NCBI GenBank assembly: GCA_037479115.1
Contig: JBBFLK010000021.1
Span: forward strand, 1-56,707
Direction: 5' to 3'
Length of the DNA stretch: 56,707 bases
Source of the DNA: Anaerohalosphaeraceae bacterium
GTDB taxonomy: Bacteria > Planctomycetota > Phycisphaerae > Sedimentisphaerales > Anaerohalosphaeraceae
Part shown: in pieces, positions 35,254 to 44,118 of the stretch
Layout of the letters: each line of letters opens with the position of its first letter
How positions within the stretch are numbered: the stretch's first letter is position 1
Notes under the pieces: model-generated
What the model saw: only the letters and a program-made list of their open reading frames with translations
Databases searched by the model: none
Told to the model about the DNA's origin: nothing
Program-made: the position numbers and the translations under genes

Positions 35254-36585
35254 ATGCCTTACATTTCCCATACGGACCAGCAGCGGGCTCAAATGCTCGC
35301 GGAGATTGGACTGAAACCGGAGGATTTGTTTTCCGATATACCGCCGGCGCTGTGGTGCAGGCCGCTGAATCTGCCGGAGGGCTTAAGCGAGCAGGAGGTG
35401 CGCAGCCGTCTGGCAGCGATTGCCTCCAAGAATTATATCCATCTGACCTGTTTTCTGGGCGGGGGGTTTTATGACCATTTCATTCCGGCGGCGGTGTATG
35501 CCCTGACAAGCCGAAGCGAGTTTTACACGGCCTATACGCCGTATCAGCCGGAGGTCTCGCAGGGGACGCTTCAGGCGATTTATGAGTTTCAGTCCGTCAT
35601 CTGCCGGCTGACGGAGATGGAGGCGTCGAATGCATCGCTGTACGACGGGGGAACGGCGCTGTATGAGGCGATGATGATGGCGCTGCGGCTGACGCGCCGC
35701 AACAAGGTGATTGTGGATGATTCGGTCAATCCGATTTATCGGGTGATGCTGCATTCCTATACGCGAAACCTGAAGATTGAGCTGACGGAAACGGAAAATG
35801 CCGGCGGACTGGCCAATCGGGAGGCGATACGCAGGGCCCTCGATGAGCAGACCGCTGCGGTGATTGTGCAGAATCCGAACTTTTTCGGGTGCATCGATGA
35901 TTTTACGGATTTGGCCGAGGCGGCCCATTCGAAAGGGGCGCTGCTGATTGTCTCGTGTTATCCGATTTCGCTGGGGATTCTGAAGGCCCCCGGGGCGATG
36001 GGGGCGGATATTGTGACAGGGGAGGGACAAAGTCTGGGGCTGCCGATGTGCTTCGGGGGGCCGTATCTGGGCTTTATGGCGACGCGGAAGGAGTATGTGC
36101 GTCAGATGCCCGGGCGGATTGTGGGGCAAACCGTCGATGCCCAGGGTCGGCGCGGATTTGTGCTGACGCTTCAGGCGAGGGAACAGCATATTCGCCGCGA
36201 CAAGGCGACGTCCAATATTTGCTCCAATGAGGCGCTCTGTGCCCTGACGGCGCTGGTGTATTTGTGTCTGCTGGGCAAGGAGGGGCTGCGGGAGACGGCG
36301 CAGCTGTGTGCGGACAAGGCCAGTTATGCCTATCAGCGGCTGACGGCGATTCCCGGGGTGCGGCCGCATTTTCCGGCGCAGTGGTTTTTTAATGAGATGG
36401 TGCTGGATTTGCCCTGCGAGGCGGCGGAGGCGGCTGCCAAACTGATTGAGCGGGGCTATGCGGCGGGTTTTCCCCTGAGCCGCTATTACAAGGGGATGAA
36501 CAATTCGCTGCTGATTGCCGTGACGGAAAAGCGCACCAAACAGGAAATCGGAATGCTGGCGGAGGAGCTGGAGGCAATTTTATAA
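35254..36585 (+). CDS. gcvPA: Glycine dehydrogenase (decarboxylating) subunit 1
   Basis: A 443-residue subunit of the two-part P protein that decarboxylates glycine. Family segments include FLGGGFYDHFIPAAV, YTPYQPEVSQGTLQAIYEFQ and NICSNEALCALTA. The split gcvPA/gcvPB form, rather than the single ~950-residue GcvP, is typical of many anaerobes and thermophiles. The catalytic PLP site sits mainly in the partner subunit. Starts 45 bases after gcvH. Confidence 0.96.
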   Translation: MPYISHTDQQRAQMLAEIGLKPEDLFSDIPPALWCRPLNLPEGLSEQEVRSRLAAIASKNYIHLTCFLGGGFYDHFIPAAVYALTSRSEFYTAYTPYQPEVSQGTLQAIYEFQSVICRLTEMEASNASLYDGGTALYEAMMMALRLTRRNKVIVDDSVNPIYRVMLHSYTRNLKIELTETENAGGLANREAIRRALDEQTAAVIVQNPNFFGCIDDFTDLAEAAHSKGALLIVSCYPISLGILKAPGAMGADIVTGEGQSLGLPMCFGGPYLGFMATRKEYVRQMPGRIVGQTVDAQGRRGFVLTLQAREQHIRRDKATSNICSNEALCALTALVYLCLLGKEGLRETAQLCADKASYAYQRLTAIPGVRPHFPAQWFFNEMVLDLPCEAAEAAAKLIERGYAAGFPLSRYYKGMNNSLLIAVTEKRTKQEIGMLAEELEAIL

Positions 36586-36617
36586 ACCGCTGCGGCATAA
36601 AAAGGAAAGAAAAAGCG

Positions 36618-38066
36618 ATGAAGCTTGTGTTTGAAAAAAGTGCGGCGGGGCGGCGGGGCCTGCGGATTCCGAAATCGGATGTGCCGACGAGCATCCATTT
36701 GAAGAAGGAATATCTGCGGGCGCAGCCGGCGGCGCTGCCGGAACTGTCGGAACTGGATGTGGTGCGGCATTTTACGGAACTGTCACGGCGCAATTACGGC
36801 GTGGATACGAATTTTTATCCGCTGGGCTCGTGCACGATGAAATACAACCCGAAGGTCTGCGAGCGGATTGCGTCGTATCCGGGCTTTGCGCATCTGCACC
36901 CGCTTCTGCCGCAGCTGCGGGGCGGCGGAATGCTCACGCAGGGGGCGCTGGAGGTGCTGTATGAGACGGACCTGATGCTGCGGGAAATCTGCGGGATGGC
37001 GGCTTTTACGATGCAGCCGATGGCCGGCGCGCACGGAGAGCTGACGGGAATTATGATGATGGCGGCCTACCACCGCGACCGCGGCAATCACAAGACCACG
37101 GTGCTGGTGCCGGACAGTGCCCACGGGACGAATCCGGCCAGTGCGGCGATTGCGGGTTATACAGTCAAGACCGTGCCCAGCGACGAGCACGGCTGTATGT
37201 CGCTGTCGGCCCTGAAAGCGATGCTGAACGAAGAGACGGCGGGCATTATGCTCACCTGTCCGAATACGCTGGGGCTGTTTAATCCCCATGTCAAGGAGAT
37301 TTGCGAGCTGGTGCATTCGGTGGACGGGCTGGCTTATTATGACGGGGCGAATCTGAATGCGATTGTCGGCAAGGTGCGGCCGGGGGATTTGGGCTTTGAT
37401 ATTGTGCATGTGAATCTGCACAAGACCTTTGCCACGCCGCACGGCGGAGGCGGCCCCGGTGCCGGTCCGGTCGGCGTCGCGGAAAAACTGGTTGATTATC
37501 TGCCGGTCTCGGTGGTGGTTAAGCGCGAAGACGGAACGTATGCGCTGGAGTACAATCGCCCCAAGTCAATCGGCTATATCGCACCGTTTTACGGCAATTT
37601 CGGGGTCATTCTGCGGGCGTATGTGTATCTGCTGATGCTGGGCCGGGAAGGGCTGGAGCGGGTGGCGGAAAATGCCGTGCTGAATGCCAACTATATTCAG
37701 GAAAAACTCAAGGCATATTATGACGTGCCGCATCCGGGCATCTGCAAGCACGAGTGTGTTTTGAGTGCAGCCCGGCAGGTCAAAGAAAGCGGCATCCATG
37801 CCCTCGATATCGCCAAGGCGCTGATTGATGCGGGCTTTCATCCGCCGACGATGTATTTCCCGACGATTGTGAAAGAATCGCTGATGATTGAGCCGACGGA
37901 GTGCGAAAGCAAAGAGACGCTGGATGCGTTTATCGAGGCGATGATTGCGATTGCCCAAAAGGCCCGAACGGAGCCGGAGACCCTCAGGGCCGCTCCGATA
38001 ACAACGCCGGTCGGACGGCTGGATGAGACCAAGGCGGCCCGGGAGCTGAATATCGCCTGTCTGTAG
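36618..38066 (+). CDS. gcvPB: Glycine dehydrogenase (decarboxylating) subunit 2
   Basis: A 482-residue subunit carrying the PLP lysine in VNLHKTFATPHGGGGPGAGP. Other family segments are FYPLGSCTMKYNP, QGALEVLYE and PDSAHGTNPASA. With gcvPA it forms the P protein. AAGGAAAG precedes the ATG by eight bases. Last gene of the operon; it is convergent with the AI-2E-type transporter gene, with a short gap and only a weak hairpin. Confidence 0.97.
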   Translation: MKLVFEKSAAGRRGLRIPKSDVPTSIHLKKEYLRAQPAALPELSELDVVRHFTELSRRNYGVDTNFYPLGSCTMKYNPKVCERIASYPGFAHLHPLLPQLRGGGMLTQGALEVLYETDLMLREICGMAAFTMQPMAGAHGELTGIMMMAAYHRDRGNHKTTVLVPDSAHGTNPASAAIAGYTVKTVPSDEHGCMSLSALKAMLNEETAGIMLTCPNTLGLFNPHVKEICELVHSVDGLAYYDGANLNAIVGKVRPGDLGFDIVHVNLHKTFATPHGGGGPGAGPVGVAEKLVDYLPVSVVVKREDGTYALEYNRPKSIGYIAPFYGNFGVILRAYVYLLMLGREGLERVAENAVLNANYIQEKLKAYYDVPHPGICKHECVLSAARQVKESGIHALDIAKALIDAGFHPPTMYFPTIVKESLMIEPTECESKETLDAFIEAMIAIAQKARTEPETLRAAPITTPVGRLDETKAARELNIACL

Positions 38067-38101
38067 GAAAAGACCAAAGAAACAACGGGCACAGCAACGG
38101 T

Positions 38102-39256
38102 CTATTTTTTGCCGGTCGGCAGGGGCGGTTTTTCAGAACCGAGCAGGGTAGCCAGCCACTGGGTGTCCGGGCGGCTCTGAAGGATGATTTTGACCAGCAT
38201 TGTCAGCGGGACTGCCAGCAGCATCCCGAAGGGGCCCAGAATCCACCCCCAGAAAACCAGAGACAGGAACACCACCAGCACGGACAGCCCCAGGTGCTTG
38301 CCGAGGGTTCGCGGTTCAATAAAATTGCCGATGACCACATTGATCACCAAATAACCGAGCGCTGTCAGCAGGGCGGTACCGGGGCCGAGCTGAAGGAGGG
38401 CCATCAGAACAGCAGGCACCGCGGCCACCAGAGAGCCGATGGTTGGGACAAAATTCAGCAAAAAGGCGATCAGGCCCCATAAGACGGCATAATTGACCTT
38501 CATCACAATCAGCCAGATGGTAATCAGCAGGCCGGTCAGGAGACTGATGGCGGTTTTGATGGCCAGGTAGCGTTTGACGTCATCGGCCATTCGGGCAAGG
38601 TTTTCAAAGGTCTGGGGCGACTGCTGCATGGCGGCACGGATTTTGTCCGGCAGAATCGAAGCCTCCAGCAGGATAAAAACCGTTGTCAGGAAGATGAGAA
38701 AGCCGTTGGTCAGGATGCTGCCCAGCTGAGACAGCAGGTCTTTGAGGATGTTTACGATTTCATCCGGATGGATATAACGCTGGATGGAATTTTGAATGAG
38801 TCGGAGGATTTCATTGACTTTTTCTTCGGCTCGTCGGCCGATGGATTCTTCGCCGGTGGCGCTGTCTGGGAAGGTGGGGGCCGAGGGCGAAAACCACTCC
38901 GTCCATTCCACGATGGTTTTCTGGAGATTTTTTTCGAATTCCGGCAGGGCGCGGGTAAAGTCGGCGATGGTAGCGGCCAGCAAAGCCCCCAGAAGCAGAC
39001 CGACAATCAGGATGACGAGGGAGATTATCAGCACGGCAATGCCGGTGGAAATCCGTTTTTTCTGAAGCCAGAAAAGGGCCGGTGTGGCAATGATGGCCAG
39101 AAAAACAGCCATCAGAAAGGGCACAATAATGGAGACAGCCGCCCGCAGACCCGCAATGATAATCACAAGGGCTGCCAGGGGGATGAGAATCTGCGAGACG
39201 GTGGAAGGGCCGGACGAACCGGCGGGAGTCGGATGCGAAGACGGCTGTGCTGTCAT
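38102..39256 (-). CDS. AI-2E family transporter (PerM-like)
   Basis: A 384-residue inner-membrane protein with about eight hydrophobic segments, including two near residues 20-70 and five in the second half. The long amphipathic middle (about 95-165, charged) is typical. Segments LLNFVPTIGSLVAAVPAVLMAL and GNFIEPRTLGKHLGLSVL are diagnostic of the AI-2E/PerM (UPF0118) family. Members export small molecules, or act as Na+/H+ antiporters; the substrate here is unknown. Its promoter lies upstream at 39300-39328. Confidence 0.92.
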   Translation of the reverse strand: MTAQPSSHPTPAGSSGPSTVSQILIPLAALVIIIAGLRAAVSIIVPFLMAVFLAIIATPALFWLQKKRISTGIAVLIISLVILIVGLLLGALLAATIADFTRALPEFEKNLQKTIVEWTEWFSPSAPTFPDSATGEESIGRRAEEKVNEILRLIQNSIQRYIHPDEIVNILKDLLSQLGSILTNGFLIFLTTVFILLEASILPDKIRAAMQQSPQTFENLARMADDVKRYLAIKTAISLLTGLLITIWLIVMKVNYAVLWGLIAFLLNFVPTIGSLVAAVPAVLMALLQLGPGTALLTALGYLVINVVIGNFIEPRTLGKHLGLSVLVVFLSLVFWGWILGPFGMLLAVPLTMLVKIILQSRPDTQWLATLLGSEKPPLPTGKK

Positions 39257-39299
39257 ACCCGGGTTTCCTCAGTTGTTCCTGAATGATTGTTTGGAGGTG

Positions 39300-39328
39300 A
39301 AAATAGCCGCCCCCGTCGGGTCTGTCAA
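39300..39328 (-). promoter_or_regulatory. Sigma-70 promoter of the AI-2E-type transporter gene
   Basis: On the minus strand TTGACA (39323-39328), 17 bases, then TATTTT (39300-39305), about 44 bases before the ATG. Confidence 0.6.
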
Positions 39329-39353
39329 GGCCGTTTCGCGCACGCGGCGTCCC

Positions 39354-39381
39354 TTGACGGGGCGGGCGGGGGTGGTATAAT
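39354..39381 (+). promoter_or_regulatory. Sigma-70 promoter of the YkgJ-type gene and hisS
   Basis: TTGACG (39354-39359), a 16-base very G-rich spacer, then a perfect TATAAT (39376-39381). The predicted start near 39388 leaves a leader of about 20 bases before ATG 39408. Confidence 0.7.
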
Positions 39382-39407
39382 CCCCGTTCCTGAGTCAATT
39401 TTTAACG

Positions 39408-39893
39408 ATGTTCGGCGAAATGGAGCGGATTGTGCCGGTTCAGAAAAAAAGCAGAAAGCAGAAAATATCGGAAGGGGCGGATTGCCGCGACTGCAGGGGT
39501 CTGTGCTGTCGGTATTTTGCCCTGCCCATTGATACGCCCAAAACCTGGAAGGATTATGATGACATCCGCTGGTATCTGAGTCATCGCGGGGTTTCGGTTT
39601 TTGTGGAAAAGGGGGATTGGTACCTTCAGGTAGACAATCGCTGCAAATACCTGGACCGGAATCATCGGTGCCGTCAGTATCCGCTGCGCCCGCGCATCTG
39701 CCGAACATACCATACGCGAAACTGTGAAAAAACCAGCAGTGAGTATGGGTATAAACTGCATTTTCTCAATGACGAACAGATGATTGAGTATATGCAGAAG
39801 CGTTTCGGGGCTGATGTGCTGGAACGGCTTGAGAAGATAGAAACAGACAAAAAGAAAGCCAAAAAATCTGTTCGGCGAAAGGGGCGCTCGTGA
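39408..39893 (+). CDS. YkgJ-family cysteine-cluster protein
   Basis: A 161-residue protein with the YkgJ/UPF0153 metal-binding cysteine pattern: CRDCRGLCC near residues 27-35, then CKYLDRNHRCRQYPLRPRIC in the middle. Members bind zinc or an Fe-S cluster; their function is not settled. The C-terminus is Lys/Arg-rich. An alternative ATG is at 39420. The stop overlaps the GTG start of hisS by four bases, so the two are translationally coupled. Confidence 0.88.
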   Translation: MFGEMERIVPVQKKSRKQKISEGADCRDCRGLCCRYFALPIDTPKTWKDYDDIRWYLSHRGVSVFVEKGDWYLQVDNRCKYLDRNHRCRQYPLRPRICRTYHTRNCEKTSSEYGYKLHFLNDEQMIEYMQKRFGADVLERLEKIETDKKKAKKSVRRKGRS

Positions 39894-41176
39894 AGATACC
39901 GCCGGTCAAAGGGACACGGGATTTTTATCCGCCGCAGATGGCGGTTCGGAATTTTATCGTTGAGGGGTGGAAGGCGGCCTCCCGCCGAAGCGGGTTTGAA
40001 GAGTACGACGGCCCGATTTTCGAATATCTTTCGATGTATCAAATCAAAAGCGGCGAGGAAATCGTTGAGCAGCTGTTTTCACTGACGGACCGGGGCGGTC
40101 GGCAGTTGGCGATTCGTCCGGAGATGACGCCCACGCTGGCCCGAATGGTCAATCAGCAGATTCATACGCTGCCGCGTCCGATCAAATGGTTTTCCGTGCC
40201 GCGGCTTTGCCGGGCGGAGCGACCCCAGAAGGGGCGTCTGCGGGAGTTTTTCCAGTGGAATCTGGATATTGTCGGGGCGGACGATGTGCTGGCGGATGCG
40301 GAGGTCATCTTCTGTGCGGTGGATTATCTTCGCTCCACAGGGCTGACGGCGCAGGATATTGTGGTACGGCTCTCAAGCCGGCGGCTGCTGGCGGCTCTGC
40401 TGGAGGAAGCGGGGGCGTCGGAAGAGCAGCTGGCGGCCATTTATGGGGTGTTGGATAAGAAAGCCAAGGTGCCGGCGGAGGCGTTTGAAGCGATGCTTCA
40501 GGAGGCGGTGCCGTCGGACCAGACACGCGGACGCATTCTTCAGGTCATGAACAGCCGAAGTCTGGATGAACTGGAGCCGAAAACCTCTGAAGGCAAGGAC
40601 GCAATGGAGGAGCTGCGCCGGCTGTTTTCGCTGCTGGACCTGATGGGAATCGGCGAGTACGTCCAGTTTGATATTGGAGTGGTTCGGGGACTGGCATATT
40701 ATACCGGCGTGGTGTACGAGATTTATGACCGGGGGGCCTCGCTGCGGGCGATTTGCGGAGGCGGCCGGTATGATAATCTGCTCAAAGATTTCGGAGGACC
40801 GGCCGTATCGGCGACGGGAATGGGGATGGGCGATTGTGTTCTCGAGATTCTCCTGCGGGAAAAGGGACTTTTGAAGGACGAGAATCTGCCGACCCGCCGG
40901 CTGGATTATTATGTGGTGTTTGCCGGGGAGCAGTGGGCCTCAGAAGCGGTGCGGCTGGCGGCGCAGATTCGTCTGGCGGGCTGGGCCTGTGATTTCAGTT
41001 ATAAAGGCGGGAATCTGGGCAAGCAGCTCAAGCAGGCCGACCAGTCCGGTGCCGAACGGGCGGTGATTTTGGGTCAGGAGTACACCGCCGGAAAGTTGGT
41101 AGTCAAAGAAATGAAAAGCGGCCGACAGGAAGAGGTCAGCACAGACGAGTTTCTCGCTTCCCTGAAGCGGATGTAA
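39890..41176 (+). CDS. hisS: Histidyl-tRNA synthetase
   Basis: A 428-residue class II aminoacyl-tRNA synthetase that charges tRNA-His. Motif 1 and KGTRDFYPP lie at the start; motif 2 is RAERPQKGRLREFFQWNLDIVG; the histidine-specific GLAYYTGVVYEIYD and motif 3 (GMGMGD) follow. The C-terminal anticodon-binding domain is present (KGGNLGKQLKQADQSGA). It starts with GTG, overlapping the upstream stop. Length is usual. Confidence 0.97.
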   Translation: MKIPPVKGTRDFYPPQMAVRNFIVEGWKAASRRSGFEEYDGPIFEYLSMYQIKSGEEIVEQLFSLTDRGGRQLAIRPEMTPTLARMVNQQIHTLPRPIKWFSVPRLCRAERPQKGRLREFFQWNLDIVGADDVLADAEVIFCAVDYLRSTGLTAQDIVVRLSSRRLLAALLEEAGASEEQLAAIYGVLDKKAKVPAEAFEAMLQEAVPSDQTRGRILQVMNSRSLDELEPKTSEGKDAMEELRRLFSLLDLMGIGEYVQFDIGVVRGLAYYTGVVYEIYDRGASLRAICGGGRYDNLLKDFGGPAVSATGMGMGDCVLEILLREKGLLKDENLPTRRLDYYVVFAGEQWASEAVRLAAQIRLAGWACDFSYKGGNLGKQLKQADQSGAERAVILGQEYTAGKLVVKEMKSGRQEEVSTDEFLASLKRM

Positions 41177-41188
41177 TCCGCTCTCTTT

Positions 41189-41518
41189 TTACCATTTTTT
41201 GAAGACGAAAAACACCGCCCCGATAATCAGGGCAAAACCGACGAGGTAATTCCACTTGAGGGGTTCTTTAAGATAGAGGATGGAAAAGGCGCAAAAAACC
41301 AGCAGGGTAATCACTTCCTGAATGGTTTTTAACTGGGCGGCGGTGAAGATGCCGTGTCCGATACGATTGGCCGGCACCTGGAAGCAGTATTCAAGGAAGG
41401 CAATCAGCCAGCTGCACAAAATCACAATCAATATCGGTTTGTCTTTGAATTTCAGATGCCCGTACCAGGCGAAGGTCATAAAAATATTCGAAATCGTCAG
41501 AAGGAGTATCGTTTTCAT
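41189..41518 (-). CDS. DMT-family small membrane protein (DUF486)
   Basis: A 109-residue protein with four hydrophobic segments. ISNIFMTFAWYGHLK and LEYCFQVPANRIGH are diagnostic of the DUF486 drug/metabolite-transporter family. Such small proteins usually work as dimers; the substrate is unknown. AAAGGGA precedes the ATG. It is convergent with hisS. Confidence 0.92.
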   Translation of the reverse strand: MKTILLLTISNIFMTFAWYGHLKFKDKPILIVILCSWLIAFLEYCFQVPANRIGHGIFTAAQLKTIQEVITLLVFCAFSILYLKEPLKWNYLVGFALIIGAVFFVFKKW

Positions 41519-41562
41519 TTCGTTTCCCTTTGTTGAATCCGTTTTTTTGATTGAGGTGGTGA

Positions 41563-41593
41563 ATTATACAGAGAAAAGAGGTCCGATTGTCAA
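41563..41593 (-). promoter_or_regulatory. Probable promoter of the DUF486 gene
   Basis: On the minus strand perfect TTGACA (41588-41593) and perfect TATAAT (41563-41568) are separated by a rather long 19-base spacer. Confidence 0.5.
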
Positions 41594-41662
41594 TTGTATT
41601 TTGCCGGAAGATGAGGTATGTTTTTGTCGGATGATGGAAATCGGAAGGAGGTCCGGGAGCGA

Positions 41663-42202
41663 ATGGAATCTCCGAATGTCTATGAAGCGGCATTTGAAGC
41701 CTGGCTGGCGGAGCGGAAAATTTCATATCGGTCCATACCGCAGGGACGTCGGAGAGAACCGGAGAGGCCGAAAAAACGGTTTGATTATCTGCTTTGTCCC
41801 GAAAGTTCCGTGCCGATTCTTGCGGAAGTGAAGGGGCGGACATTTGAAGGGCAGTCGCTGGTCGGACGGCGCGGACTGGACGGCTGGACGACACGGCTGG
41901 ATTTGCAGGGGTTGCAGCAGTGGGAGGATATGTTTGTCCGGTATTATCCGGGCTGCCGGGCGGTTTTTGTATTTGTTTTTTGTTTGAAACAGCCGGATGT
42001 GGACGCGGACGGCCTGGAGGTTTTTGTGCACAACGGGAGACGTTTTGTCTTTTTGGCTGTTGAGGCAGGCGTTTATCGTGCCTGTGCAATCCAGCGCAGT
42101 CCAAAATGGAGGACGGTTACCTTAAAAGCGGAGGATTTTCGAAGGTGTACCGTCCCGCTTGAAGTGTATTTGGAGACAATTTGGAATGAATCAGGTGATT
42201 AA
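41663..42202 (+). CDS. HYExAFE-family protein (possible PD-(D/E)XK nuclease-like fold)
   Basis: A 179-residue protein with NVYEAAFEAWL at residues 5-15, the hallmark of the planctomycete HYExAFE family. A D41 (FDYLL), then E55 and K57 (LAEVKGR), follow. Together with the N-terminal helix glutamate this resembles the E...D...ExK active-site spacing of PD-(D/E)XK nucleases. That link is my inference; the family has no assigned function. The ATG at 41663 is chosen because AAGGAGGT lies at 41645-41652; the frame extends upstream to 41618. The gene overlaps the start of bioB by 17 bases. Confidence 0.75.
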   Translation: MESPNVYEAAFEAWLAERKISYRSIPQGRRREPERPKKRFDYLLCPESSVPILAEVKGRTFEGQSLVGRRGLDGWTTRLDLQGLQQWEDMFVRYYPGCRAVFVFVFCLKQPDVDADGLEVFVHNGRRFVFLAVEAGVYRACAIQRSPKWRTVTLKAEDFRRCTVPLEVYLETIWNESGD

Positions 42203-43172
42203 ATCACATGCAGAGTATATTTTGTCCGGCGGAATGCTGAATCGTCAGCAGGCCTATGAGTTAGCCCAGGCGGGACAAACGGATTTTGAAGACCTCCTGT
42301 ATTGGGCGGACCGGATTCGGCGGCATTTTTTCGGAGAAACGGTGCATCTTTGTTCCATTGTGCCGGGGCGGCTGGGCGGATGCAGTCAGGATTGTGCGTT
42401 TTGTGCGCAATCCGTTCATTATGATACAGCGGTGGACAAAAAGCCGCGTCTGCTGACGGAGGAAGAGATTGTCTCGGCGGCGGCCCAGGCCAAGGCCGGC
42501 CGGGTCAATCATTTCGGAATCGTAACCAGCGGCCGTTCGGTTCCGGCAGAGGAATTGGAGCGGCTGGAGAGGATTATCCGCCGACTCCGTCAGGAGTTCG
42601 GGATTCGGGTCTGTGCGGCGCTGGGAATCCTCGATGAAGAGGCAATGAGGCGGCTGGCTGCGGCGGGCGTGGAGCGATACAACCATAATTTGGAGACGTC
42701 CGAGAGGCATTTTCCGAATATTGTAAAGACTCATCGATACGAGGAGCGGGTTGCGACGATTCGGGCCGCTCTGAAGGCGGGGCTGAAGGTCTGTGCGGGC
42801 GGCATTTTCGGCATTGGAGAGACACTCGAAGACCGGATTGATATGGCGATGGAACTGCGGGCTCTGGGGGTGGATATGGTGCCGCTGAACTTTCTGCATC
42901 CAATCCCTGGGACACCGCTGGGGACGATGCCGCCCCTGGCTCCTCGGGAGATTCTTCAGATTGTTGCCCTATATCGGTTTCTTCTCCCGCAGACGCATTT
43001 AAAGGTGGCGGGGGGACGTGTGAAGAACCTGCGGGATTTGCAAAGCTGGATATTCCGGGCAGGCTGTACGAGCATCATCAGCGGCAATTACCTGACCACG
43101 GCGGGCCGGGCGGTCGAAGAAGACAAACAAATGATTATCGATTTGGGACTGCGGCCGTCTGCGTGCTGCTGA
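42186..43172 (+). CDS. bioB: Biotin synthase
   Basis: A 328-residue radical SAM enzyme that inserts sulfur into dethiobiotin. The radical SAM cysteines are in GGCSQDCAFCAQS. Other family segments are AGVERYNHNLETS, GGIFGIGET, NFLHPIPGTPL and, near the C-terminus, GGRVKNLRDLQ. The ATG at 42186 follows GGAG and overlaps the HYExAFE gene. No other biotin gene is in the window. Confidence 0.97.
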   Translation: MNQVIKSHAEYILSGGMLNRQQAYELAQAGQTDFEDLLYWADRIRRHFFGETVHLCSIVPGRLGGCSQDCAFCAQSVHYDTAVDKKPRLLTEEEIVSAAAQAKAGRVNHFGIVTSGRSVPAEELERLERIIRRLRQEFGIRVCAALGILDEEAMRRLAAAGVERYNHNLETSERHFPNIVKTHRYEERVATIRAALKAGLKVCAGGIFGIGETLEDRIDMAMELRALGVDMVPLNFLHPIPGTPLGTMPPLAPREILQIVALYRFLLPQTHLKVAGGRVKNLRDLQSWIFRAGCTSIISGNYLTTAGRAVEEDKQMIIDLGLRPSACC

Positions 43173-43184
43173 AAAAGCCGTTTT

Positions 43185-43760
43185 TTAGTGCAGGACGGAG
43201 CAGCAGTCCTGAATCAATTTGACGGCCTGGTCCACATCCGTCGGGTTGGTGAGGACGGCGTCGAATCCTTTTTTCTTGAGGGCGGCGGTTTCGTTTTCGT
43301 TCAGCCCGGAAGCGACGGCGATGATTTTGGTGTACTGCAGGTCCTGATGCTGGCGGACGTAGGTGCAGAGCTGCTGGGGGTTGACGGCGTTGGACATCAG
43401 GTTTACCAGGATGATCTGAGGTTTGAATTTTTCTGCTAAAAGACCTGCGTCAAAACTGTTGTGCGCACAAATTGCCTCAAAACTGCCTTTCATTTGAAGT
43501 GTCTCGGCAAATTGGCGGCTTTTTTCCGGACAGGAGTCGATAATCAAGACCTTCATTTGCCCCTTTTCGAGGGCGTCCGTCGGCATATTATGGGCTTTCA
43601 TAAAGCGGATAAGCTCGCTGGTCGGGATACGGCGGTCACGGGAACCGGGGATACGATATCCTTTCAATTGTCCGGAATCAAACCATTTGGTGACGGTGCG
43701 AGGGGCCACGTTGCACAGTTTGGCTACCTCTCCTGTGGTCAGAACATCTTTTTTCTTCAT
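43185..43760 (-). CDS. Excisionase-type HTH protein with degenerate receiver domain
   Basis: A 191-residue regulator. Residues 1-60 are an excisionase/MerR-type winged HTH (TTGEVAKLCNVAPRTVTKWFDSG, GSRDRRIPTSELIRFM). Residues ~68-190 look like a response-regulator receiver (KVLIIDSCPEKSR). The phosphoacceptor position reads ILVNLMS, with Asn for Asp, and the conserved Lys-Pro reads LTNPTD. It therefore probably cannot be phosphorylated in the normal way and may sense by another route. It is convergent with bioB. An inverted repeat at 43812-43834 upstream may be its operator. Confidence 0.87.
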   Translation of the reverse strand: MKKKDVLTTGEVAKLCNVAPRTVTKWFDSGQLKGYRIPGSRDRRIPTSELIRFMKAHNMPTDALEKGQMKVLIIDSCPEKSRQFAETLQMKGSFEAICAHNSFDAGLLAEKFKPQIILVNLMSNAVNPQQLCTYVRQHQDLQYTKIIAVASGLNENETAALKKKGFDAVLTNPTDVDQAVKLIQDCCSVLH

Positions 43761-43811
43761 CGTTCAAATCCTGCAAGAGTCGGCTTTCTGCCGCAAATAG
43801 TTTGATGTAGT

Positions 43812-43834
43812 GGCTGGACAGCGGTTATCCAGCC
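43812..43834. promoter_or_regulatory. Inverted repeat upstream of HTH/pseudo-receiver gene
   Basis: GGCTGGA (43812-43818) and TCCAGCC (43828-43834) form a perfect seven-base inverted repeat around nine bases, about 52 bases before the regulator start. It may be an operator or a leader hairpin. Confidence 0.45.
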
Positions 43835-44083
43835 GTGATTTACATCGGATTAAGGTTTTCCTCGTTTAACGGCCTTCTTCAAAAAATGAAGATTTTTTCG
43901 TTTTTTCGCCTGTTTGAAGGGCTCATCTGAAAGGCAGGTCCGATAAAAATCCAGATATACCCGAGATGTTTTGTTCTGTTGTTTTTTGAAGGAAACTTTT
44001 GAGTATTGTCAAGAAATTGTTCGTATAGGGGTATAAAGAAGCAGGGACGTTTTGAGAATCCCTTTTAATCGAAAGGTTTCGGC
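43835..44083. other. AT-rich divergent intergenic stretch
   Basis: No gene is supported. A weak hairpin (43876-43881 with 43887-43892) is followed by a T-rich run, which looks like a terminator, though no plus-strand gene ends here. A 72-codon minus frame at 44009-44227 lacks family-like content and a ribosome site. Confidence 0.35.
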
Positions 44084-44112
44084 TTGACCGATAAGAAAAG
44101 TAAGGATATGAT
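44084..44112 (+). promoter_or_regulatory. Sigma-70 promoter far upstream of rny
   Basis: TTGACC (44084-44089), 17 bases, then TATGAT (44107-44112). The predicted start near 44119 leaves about 460 bases before the rny ATG. Confidence 0.6.
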
Positions 44113-44118
44113 TCAGCC

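Noticed and set aside
38071-38103. Terminator between gcvPB and the AI-2E-type gene
   Set aside because: Only a five-pair stem with a long loop; it overlaps the transporter stop codon, too weak to call.
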